Part shown: piece after piece, positions 55,337 through 64,000 of the stretch | Layout of the letters: each line of letters begins with the position of its first letter | How positions within the stretch are numbered: the first letter of the stretch is position 1 | Assembly: GCF_000003195.3 (NCBI RefSeq) | Contig: NC_012876.2 | Location: forward strand, 43,446,396 to 43,510,395 | Direction: 5' to 3' | Source of the DNA: Sorghum bicolor | Taxonomy: Eukaryota; Streptophyta; Magnoliopsida; Poales; Poaceae | DNA: 64,000 nucleotides | The notes under the pieces: model-generated | Databases searched by the model: none | What the model was told of the DNA's origin: nothing | The model's input: only the letters and a program-made list of their open reading frames with translations | Position numbers and translations under genes: made by a program

Positions 55337-56851
55337 TGTTGAAGGTCCTTAAGTACTAAATTTAACCATCAAATAAACATGGAAAAGGATCAATATGCAC
55401 CAAACATCTAGAATTAAGGTTTTATCTGACAGAATTCCACGAGCTTTGGTGTTTATCTATTTCTGCAGGGGGTTATCAGAAAATATGGAGAGAAGGCCCA
55501 CATGTCATGTTTACAATGAGATAATTACATGCCACGCAATTTTCCTCAATCTAGAAGAGTCCAGAAGTCACGGGAACGAACGGGAGACCGGACGGGCTCG
55601 GGGGCAGGGCGCCCGCCCTCCCTCCTTGGGCACCCGCCCAGGCCTCGGGGCCAATCCGAACCAAACTCTTGGATCGTGCTCCACCAACCTAAAGGATCAA
55701 GGAAAACCGTGCGATCAATGTCGGTTTAATCCGACGGCCCACATTCACTTGAAAGGACTATATAACCATGGCCTCTCCACCCCTGGGGGAGAGAAGAGAA
55801 GAGGAGAAATCATTATCAGAGGTAGCCATCAAAGTTAGGGTTTAGACTTCTCTCCCACAGAGAATTAGAATTAGCTACTCCCTAATCCTTCAAGTTTAGA
55901 GGATTGATTAGATAGCAATTAGAGAAGTAGAGCACTACGCTCTGGATTCGGATCTTCGGTAATAAAGATTGGTATTATTCATATCTTTCTCTAATACTTT
56001 GTTCTAATTGCATTATGTATTTATTTATTATGTTCTTAGTTTGCTCTAGTTCTATATTTGATATAGTTATGATTGATAATGAGTTTATGTATAAGTTTGC
56101 AAAGCGCTTAGCTCTTGACGCGCGGGAGTTAAGTGGTAGATCACATGTTGGCGTGGTGCTTAGATGTTATTTACCTACAAATGTATCCTATTGGCCGGGT
56201 TGTGTGGTAGTTCGCGATAGTGATAGCTTCGTTGATTCTTATATAGTCCACCCTTCGTTGATAGGACAAGCAGAATTTGTATTGCGGAGTAAGTCTTACG
56301 ATGTTCTAATTTACTTTAGCAATGTTCCTTATACATGAATGAAGAGTCTTTTATACTATACATGATCTTGTAGATAACTAGAGTAGATTGTGACTTAGTA
56401 GATAGTAGATAACTTAGAATCCATTCTCTAGCTAATCGGACGTCACCTTACATATATGAGGAGTAGTCTATTTTCTAATCGTTGTGTTATTCACCCATGA
56501 ACTTATACTTCATTATCATTATCTTTATGCTTTACCCCCTACCAAAGTAAGTGATTTTGTGACGAGTTTTTCATTAGTAATCGTGTTCTTGCAAGTTTAT
56601 CTCTAGTTTATGCCTTGATAGGTTTATCCTTATCTTCATTTAACCCCTTGTTCTCCTAAGCAAAATTATAAATAACGATACCTGGAATACTTACTTGGTG
56701 AAATGCTACAATGAGGTGTTTTATCTGTGCGCTTGCGGATAGAATAGATTATTTTCTAGAGAGCCTCCATATTTATAAATACCTTTGTACACTCTGGCAC
56801 CATGGTGGGGATGACAACCTAGTATTCAAGTGGTGTTAGATAGTGTCAACA
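55337..56851 (+). repeat. 5' LTR of element D (1515 bp)
   Basis: It starts TGTTGAAGGTCC, where relatives have TGTTGACGG, and ends GTGTCAACA. The TATA box is TATATAA at 55759-55765. It is clearly diverged from the LTRs of C and E, so D is older. Confidence 0.85.
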
Positions 56852-56859
56852 AGTATTTC

Positions 56860-56876
56860 TGGCGCCGTTGCCGGGG
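56860..56876 (+). promoter_or_regulatory. Primer binding site, tRNA-Asp type (element D)
   Basis: TGGCGCCGTTGCCGGGG, a perfect match to the tRNA-Asp complement, eight bases inside the LTR. Confidence 0.88.
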
Positions 56877-57079
56877 AGCAAAAGGGTAACACATAGGAAT
56901 GGTAAGGAAAGTCAGGAAATCAGTCAAGGTTATTCACATAAAATTTAGACTAGACTATAGAGAAATAATTGCATAAAACAGCTACTTAGTGAGAAATCAT
57001 AACAAGGCACCTCTGCTTTGGCAGGTTCACCCTGTTGTTTTTCTATGTTTATATTTTTATACAGGGCATATCAGGATTG

Positions 57080-57335
57080 AATTTGGGTACATTCAACTCT
57101 TCATCATCAGAACCAAAAGCAATCAAGAAAGAAAGAAGAAGCTAGCTACCAATTGCTGAAGCTATTGCACAAAAGACCTTGCAAGAATTCTCTGCTCCAA
57201 GCCGTGAGAACATTCCAACTGGTCCAAGATTTGTAGTAGAAGAAGGAGCACCCGAGTTCGAGCTCAAGTCAAGCCTCATCAATTTGGTACAAGCTACACA
57301 ATTCCGTGGAAAGGCACATGAAGATGCTAGTGCAC
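57080..57335 (+). pseudogene. gag: gag fragment of element D
   Basis: An N-terminal gag stretch contains LQEFSAPSRENIPTGP and FRGKAHEDASA, which lines up with IREFSAPTADNIRTGP and FCGKAHGDASA of element E. A TAG at 57143-57145 lies upstream. The frame is cut after DASA by the LTR of E. Confidence 0.75.
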
Positions 57336-58979
57336 TGTTGACGGTCTTTAAGTATCAAATTTAATTATCAAATAAACAAAGAAAAGGATCCAAATGAAAT
57401 CAACATCTAGATTTAGGGTTTTATCTGACAGAATTCCACAAGTTTTGGTGTTTGTCTATTTCTACAGGGGGTTATCAGGAAATACGGAAGAAAGGCCCAC
57501 ACGTCGGGATTACATAGAGATATCAACGTGCCGTGCAATTATCTTACATCTAGAAGACTCGAGAAGCCACGGGAACAAAGCGGAGGCTGAACGGAGCCTG
57601 GCCCTGGGCGCCCGCCCAGGTGACCAGGGCGCCCGCCCCCCTTCTGAGTCCAATCAGGACTCTCTTTCGGGATTAAGCTCCACCGACCTAAAGGATCAAG
57701 GATAACCGTTCAATCAATGTCGGTTTGATCCGACGGCCCATATTCACTTGGAGGGACTATAAAACCAGACCCCCTGGCCCCTGGAGGAGAGAGCCTCTCA
57801 ACCCTAATTCATTATTCCTCAAGGGAGAAGAAGCCTCTGATCAAGATTAGAGCCACCACATCAATTAGACATCTAGATTAGCATAGCTACATAGGATTAA
57901 ACTAGAAGGAGTCAATCTTCGATTGGTTTCCGGATCTGTCAAGAGGATTCTTGGTAATTCTCTAATTGTTCTTCTAACTGTTCTTCAATATTATGAATAT
58001 GACTTTGTTCTACTTCATTATATTGCTTATGACTTTGCTCTCCTTGTTTATATTCAAGATTATATTGTTCTTAGTTTATCATAGTTATATACTTGGCTTA
58101 GTTATATTGGAATTATATACATGTTTAGGATCGTATAGCGTTTATCCATTGGATCCATGGGTAAATGATAGATATTGTGTAGGCGTGGTGCTTATACCGT
58201 ATTTATCTGCGATTATACCCAATATGCTAGATCGTGGGGTGGTTCGTGATAGTGACAGCTTCATTGATTCTTATATAGTCCCCCTCTCGTGTATTGGGCT
58301 GGCAAAGCAACATTATTACAGGGGAGTGATTGCTACGTTTCTCATTTACCTTGATAATATCACTATGCATGGGCGTAGTCTTGTCTCACAATGATTGCTA
58401 AGTATACTTGCAGTAACTATGATAATGCTATACTATATAGTTGAGGATAACTTAGGAAATATTCTTGTAGTTTGTTCTAATTCCATGCTAATAACTTTCT
58501 AGAATATCTAATTGAGGTGCTTATCATATTTATTATGTGGCTAAGTTATGCTGATCAGACTAATTATCTTTGTCACTATTCATTACTTCATATATCCTTT
58601 ATGTGACATTTATCCCTGTATGAAAGAGTTAGATATATGTTCTCAATTATACATGCAATGATAGATGCTCAATCTTATATTCTATTCTATAATCAACATT
58701 GATGATTGTTAATCCCTTCCCAGTGGTAAAAATATAAATAACGATACCTGGAATAATTCCCGGTTAAAATGCTACATCGGTATTAATCTCTGCGCTTGTA
58801 GATCCCATTCATTATTTATGTAGATGAGCAATTGCATATTTCAATACCGCGTCTCTCATATCATGCTGGGGATGACAACTTGGCTTAAGTGGTATGAGGG
58901 ATAGGTTTGGCATTTTTGGCACCGTTATCAGAATTAGAAAACTATCTACTTTTGGTAATAATGTTAAGAATACCCAACA
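57336..58979 (+). repeat. 5' LTR of element E (1644 bp)
   Basis: TGTTGACGGTC...ATACCCAACA, with TATA box TATAAAA at 57758-57764. Near its end (about 58910-58930) stands GCATTTTTGGCACCGTTATC, a near copy of the LTR/primer-site junction at 58981-59000. Confidence 0.87.
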
Positions 58980-58987
58980 AGCATTTT

Positions 58988-59004
58988 TGGCACCGTTGTC
59001 GGGG
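58988..59004 (+). promoter_or_regulatory. Primer binding site, tRNA-Asp type (element E)
   Basis: TGGCACCGTTGTCGGGG differs from the tRNA-Asp complement at two bases (A for G, T for C). Confidence 0.78.
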
Positions 59005-59137
59005 AAGGTTGATTACTAATCAAGAATGGATATAGATTTGGAGTTATCATTCGCATCACTAATATGATTGAGCTTATCAATTCTCTCATACAGTTTTACC
59101 CCGATATTTTTCTATTTTATCTTATGCAGGGTAATAT

Positions 59138-60311
59138 ATGAATAGAAGACATCTTCTAGGAAATTTTGTCGACAATCCCGAAGCGTTATTCAGAAAAACA
59201 AGAGCAAAGCTCAAGAAGAGATCATCAACACTTCAGCAAGAAGCTTCATCCAATCAAGAAGATCACCGGAACTTGTCTTCAGAGTTCGAAGCCATGGCGA
59301 ACAAATCGATCCGTGAGTTCTCAGCTCCCACTGCGGACAACATCCGCACTGGACCTGCTGCAGAGATCGATGGCAACTTTGAGCTCAAGCCTGGACTTAT
59401 CAACATGGTGCAATCCAACCAGTTCTGTGGGAAGGCACACGGAGATGCTAGTGCTCATCTCCAACACTTCTTGGAGATTTGCAGCACATTCATCCACGAA
59501 CTTTCTGGCTAAGTTCTTTCCCATGGGTAAGACCAATGCTCTCCGTGGGAAGATTACAAGTTTTCACCAACAACATGATGAATCTGTTCCAGAAGCATGG
59601 GAGCGCTTCTAAGACTACATCCTAGAATGTCCCCATCATAGAATGGAGTGTTGGCTACTAATGCAGACGTTTTATCATGGGCTCGGCAATAGTGCCCGAG
59701 AAACCATGGATGCTGCAGCCGGAGTAGCATTCCTATCACTTACCATATCACAAGCCACAACTCTTGTGGAGAAGATGGCGTCCAATCAAGGCTGGAATGA
59801 AGAGAGGACCCAGACACGCAAGAAAGGTGGAGGTATGCATCAGCTCAAGGAGGTAGACATGATGTCTGCAAAGTTAGACCTGCTCATGAAGAAGCTCGAA
59901 GATAGAGCTGGAGATAAGAAAGAAGTTATGCACATCTACAACTCTCACATGACTTGTAAGGAGTGTGGAGATACGGGACACTCAGGCAATCACTGCCCTG
60001 AGATGCTTGAGGATGTGAACTACATCGACAATAACAACAACAACTACTACAACCGTCCTCAACAAAATCAAGGTTGGAATCAACAAAGGCCTAACTACTC
60101 AGGTAATTATCAAGGTAACAATTCTTACAATAATAATAATAATTTTCCACCTCTGAGAGAGTTAGTGTCTAATCAAGGAAAGCTAATGGATAACCTATCT
60201 AAGAAATTGGCATCAAATGATAAAATGCTAGAAAATATAAATAATAGAATGGATAATTTCTCTACTGCCATCAAGAATCAAATTAGCTTTAATAAAATGA
60301 ATCTCAGTTAA
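59138..60311 (+). pseudogene. gag: gag of element E
   Basis: From ATG 59138 the N-terminal part reads REFSAPTADNIRTGP and HLQHFLEICSTF. A deletion near 59490-59515 removes part of the capsid and shifts the frame. The capsid resumes with NFLAKFFPMGKTNALRGKI, then TAA near 59611 and LLMQTFYHGLGNSARETMDA. A CCHC zinc knuckle, CKECGDTGHSGNHC, lies at about 59957-59998, followed by an Asn/Gln/Tyr-rich stretch and a coiled-coil-like tail. It ends at TAA 60309-60311. It would package RNA if intact. Confidence 0.85.
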
Positions 60312-61663
60312 ATCAAATAGCTGCTGCTGTTCCTGCTACTAACCCTGGTATACCATCACAACCGGAAGGATTAGAATCTGCAAATCTTGTAAACATGTTT
60401 GATGCAGGTAATTGGAGTAACCCCGTCACTGAACTTACTACTGACCTTCTGCCAGTCAAGAGAGGCGATCCAGGACGTCCCGTCATCCCGATCTCCATCG
60501 GCATGGTGGATGTCCCAGAAGCACTCTGCGACTTTGGCTCTAGTGTCAACATTATGCCTAGGGTACTCTATGAAAAAATCTTTACATATCCTTTATTAGA
60601 AACAACCATGTGTTTGCAGTTTGCAGATCAAATGATAAGTTTTCCAAAATGAATATTGAAGAACCTTTGTGTCCGAGTTGGTACCTTATACGCCCCAGCA
60701 GACTTCGTGGTAATTGAGACCGGTAATGACGAGAGGGCACCCATCATCTTAGGGAGGCCATTCTTAAACACCTCGGGAGCTGTCATCTATGCTAGTGCTG
60801 CCAAGATCAGTTTCTACATCAAGGGAAGGAAGGAGACGTTCTCCTTCAAGAACAAGACTACACAAATCCCAGACCAATCTCGACATGAACCAAGGAAGAG
60901 AACCAACAGGAGGAACAGGAACAAGCATGTATGGACCGAGTCAGCTAAGATGGTCACTACAGTTCATGCAGGTCAAGATCACTAACTTAAGTCACCATTT
61001 CTGACCAAGAAGGATGACCCAGGAATGCCAAGCATCTATTGCTCCATAAATGGATATAACTTCTACAAGACGACTTGTGACACCGAATCGGGCGTCAACA
61101 TAATGGCCGCAATCACCTATCGGCTCTTGTTCGGAACCATGCCCTTAAAACCAACATACATTCAGCTCCAGATGGCAGATCAGACATTTTGAGAAGTTAA
61201 AGGAACAGTAACTGATGTCCCTGTCAAAATAGACAATCATTTTGTCTACACAGACTTTTAGGTTATTGACATGGGAGAAGACGAGTACGATCCACCCATC
61301 ATCCTTGGAAGACCGTTCCTCAGCACCGTTAAAGCAATCATCTACATTGGAACTGGAGAAGTCCATATGCACTTCCCCTTAGAGAAGGTACGCTGCTATT
61401 TTACTGACCCTGACTATATCGTTGAAGACTCTAAGCAGGTCAGAAAACGACGCAACCGCAACCAGAGGAGGGAAATCATCAAGGACGGATGGGCAAACTA
61501 TGAAAGAGAAGTGATATGGTCAGAAGACATACAGTTTAAACAGAATTATCCAGAGGAGACCGTAGCACCGAGTCAGGAATGGAAAGAGAAGATAACTGTA
61601 CATGAAGAGGAGGCGCCGCCGGAAGTACCGACTACGCCACCCAACGAATCCCAGGACAACTAG
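60305..61663 (+). pseudogene. Tandem retropepsin-like polyprotein, element E
   Basis: This frame is -1 relative to gag and open back to about 60305. Domain 1: CDFGSSVNIMPRVLYEK (about 60527), then TGA near 60650, VGTLYAPADFVVIE, ILGRPFLNTSGA. A basic linker (RKRTNRRNRNK) follows. Domain 2: CDTESGVNIM (about 61079), LLFGTMPLKPTYIQLQMADQ, stops near 61190 and 61259, IILGRPFLSTVKAIIYIG, then KVRCYFTDPDYIVED and an acidic tail to TAG 61661-61663. In domain 2 the Gly of D-T-G has become Glu. No polymerase follows. Confidence 0.78.
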
Positions 61664-63820
61664 AAAACGGAGAGTCCTGTTCGGAGGACTTCGAAACACC
61701 GAACGCCTTGCCAAGAGGTAAACTTGGTAGTTATCTTTTCCCTTTCAATTATTTAAAATAGTTTGCTTAGTTAATCATGTTCGTACTATCTTAAAAAGAA
61801 AATAAAAATGTTAAAAAAACAGTAAGCCCCATGTGAGTATACGAGTGGCATAAACTCCCTAAGTACGTTCACTGTGGTGGCATAAAAATAAAATAAATAT
61901 TTTTTCTGCTTTATAAAATGAAAATATAAGAATAGAGAGTGATATTTATTGAGGAGTCTCAACATGATAAAGGCTAGATATTTATGCTAACACCTAATCA
62001 GTTCCACAAAGCTTTGTTGTCTATTTGAGCTCCACAGAATTTAAGAATCAAGAAGACTAGCAGACGGAGGACATTCTAATCGCTATCAGGATACTGCCGA
62101 CTTTCAGATACACCTCTGCCACCTGCTAGCTACATCAGAAGAAATTACGTCAAAATTCACCTTGGGGGAGAGCACCCCCATTCATCCCGATAAGTATTTC
62201 TATCTATCTTTATACTTATACTATATTAAAATATAAATATACATAACTATGGAAAACCAAATAAAGATTTTATGCTTATATATATATATATATCTTTTGT
62301 TTAGTGTGTTTAATAAATAAATAAAGTGGCTATGCTAAAATGAATCTTAATAATAAAACTCTAGCATGGATATGATGAATAGTTGCTCTGCCTAATTTTT
62401 AAAATTTAAAGTTCTCTCTCAAGTTTAGATATAACTGTTATAATTTAAAGCTTGCTCTAAACCTAAACTTGTGGGAAGAAAACTTGATCTGAAGTCTAAG
62501 TTGTTAACGGCTATGATATGTGAAGGTTGAGCTGTTGTTTATCTGTTCCTAAAGATGCTAGAATTCTAGAGAATTTTATCTTTGAAAATCTTTAAAATAT
62601 TGCATGATGAGTTCCTGTATGATGAGAGTTTAAATTCTTACCATAGCCATATATACATGCTTGCTGGACTTTGAGCCACGCATTTACTTTTTACTGCTTA
62701 TGAGCATTGAGTGTGGTCAAGCTGTGTAGACCCTTAGGAGCTTGTCATGTGGTTAAATCAAGATTCACTTGCACGTTCACTCACATATGCTGCTTCTACT
62801 CTGGAAGTACCATCCACATATATCCACGCATTTCCATCTCTAGAACCATCTAAAAACATTCTACTCCTAATCCGGGAGAGAATGGCCAAAAACATTTCTG
62901 TTTTTCTCTATGAAATAAATGCTCAAGTTATCTTGTTACTACCACTTGCTATATTATCTCAAGAGATGAGTGCTCTAAAAAAATAAAAAAAAAAGAGAAC
63001 AGATACGAGGAAATAAAATGGGGCAAGTGCCCGGAACCTCGAAAGAAAAGAAAAAGTGAGACGAGAGGTAAAAATGGACAAGTGTCCGACAGTAGAATTA
63101 GGGGTACAAAATACCCATGTGAGAGGAAAGAAAAAGAAGAGCATCTCATTCTCCTAAAAATTTTCAAAAAGCAACGAAGGTATGTATCCCCTCAAAGGGC
63201 AAAAGAATTAGACTTTCACCATTGTTATCACCATCATCACCATACGCCATTCATTCGCCACACATGCACATCTTGATTTGTCTTATTGATTTGTTTCTTT
63301 GGATCCATAGTTTGACTATACAATAAATGTCTTGTAAGTATGTATATTTTATCTCCCACCTATGAGCTCCATATATTAAAGCCTTATTAGAGTAGGGTGA
63401 GAGAGAAGGCAATGTCACTATGCCTTATACTACAAATACCACATATTTTGAGAGAAGGCATATACCATCACTACCTTGGTAAGGATTCAGAAATACCACA
63501 AAAGAGAGATATGAGAGAGTCATACAAGGAATCTCTGAGTTTTATTTGAAAATCTGCAAAAACTCCAGAGCTATAGCTGATCAAGAATAAGAGACATGGC
63601 ACTTGATTAGACTGTTCTATCTTTTAACTATTCACGACAGAAGTGACAGTTACAAGTCCAATGGTGAAAGGTAAAGTAAGTATGTTTTAAGTCTTGGCAG
63701 TTTACTCTAACTCAGAGATGAGATCTTATTTAAAAGCATGTGTACCATCAATTCTTAAAAGTATTGCAGCAACTTCTGATCCATTGCTGAGATTATCCAT
63801 GCTCAGGGACGAGCAAGAGG
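61664..63820 (+). other. 3' internal noncoding region of element E
   Basis: Over 2 kb with no supported gene, matching 42707-44892 of copy C in reverse. It has a TATATATA run near 62278-62293 and an A-rich run near 62980. Why such a block is kept is unknown. Confidence 0.55.
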
Positions 63821-63836
63821 TAAGCTTGGGGGATTT
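63821..63836 (+). promoter_or_regulatory. Polypurine tract of element E
   Basis: TAAGCTTGGGGGATTT directly before TGTTGACGG of the 3' LTR. Confidence 0.82.
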
Positions 63837-64000
63837 TGTTGACGGTCCTTAAGTATCAAATTTAATTATCAAATAAACAAAGAAAAGGATCCAAATGAAA
63901 TCAACATCTAGATTTAGGGTTTTATCTGACAGAATTCCACAAGTTTTGGAGTTTGTCTATTTCTATAGGGGGTTATCAGGAAATACGGAAGAAAGGCCCA
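63837..64000 (+). repeat. 3' LTR of element E (cut by window end)
   Basis: Nearly identical to 57336-57499 (three differences by eye), which ties it to E rather than to D. Confidence 0.88.

Larger units (their letters stand above)
55337..57335 (+). mobile_element. Element D: Athila/Tat-like element, 5' end only
   Basis: 5' LTR 55337-56851, primer site 56860-56876, and a leader with the start of gag, all on the plus strand. It is cut at 57335 by element E. It lies head-to-head with the F fragment of the same family. Confidence 0.85.
57336..64000 (+). mobile_element. Element E: Athila/Tat-like non-autonomous element with gag and tandem proteases
   Basis: 5' LTR 57336-58979, primer site 58988-59004, gag, two protease domains, ORF-free 3' region, polypurine tract, and the start of the 3' LTR at 63837, cut by the window end. 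The first 164 bases of the two LTRs differ at three positions by eye. It is the most complete member of its family here, yet it has no RT, RNase H or integrase between protease and polypurine tract. Confidence 0.9.

Overview
The window is a block of nested transposable elements from a grass nuclear genome. A panicoid grass is likely, but that is inference from element types and structure, not from a marker gene. I found no host gene, rRNA, tRNA or CRISPR array. Every recognisable coding stretch belongs to a transposon, and nearly all are broken by in-frame stops or frameshifts, so they are called pseudogenes.

Left side, outermost to innermost. Element H is a Ty3/gypsy Tat-type remnant (integrase end 17468-18342, + strand). 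It was split by element A, a Tekay-like chromovirus (9431-17462, - strand, gag to chromodomain). A's left LTR was split by T2, a Tat-type element of which 4662-9430 (+ strand) is visible. T2 carries a spliced antisense gene with a plant mobile domain and its own TATA box, plus a 3' LTR. T2 ends at copy I (1-4661, - strand), an Athila/Tat-like element lacking reverse transcriptase.

Middle. A CACTA (En/Spm) transposon fills about 19061-29275 on the - strand. It holds a TNP2 transposase and a seven-exon gene joining a TnpA-like domain to an Ulp1-type cysteine protease. The same hairpin-forming subterminal repeats sit before both genes. The left terminus is missing.

Right side. One LTR of element F (Athila-like) is cut into three pieces at 29276, 52180 and 54676. 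Between the pieces lie element B and a SIRE-like copia solo LTR (52398-54670, target duplication ATTTG). B is a Tekay-like chromovirus of about 22 kb including its insert, with an extra ORF ahead of gag. Within B's right LTR lies copy C (41630-49132, target duplication ACATG, LTRs nearly identical), the most recent dated insertion. F is then cut by D (55337) and D by E (57336 to the window end), both Athila-like and on the + strand.

The Athila-like group (I, C, D, E, F) uses a tRNA-Asp-type primer site. Where the body is visible (I, C, E) it encodes two aspartic-protease domains in tandem and no reverse transcriptase or integrase. E also has gag. I and C have no gag. They must therefore depend on other elements for copying. 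Boundaries marked approximate were placed by comparing copies by eye.
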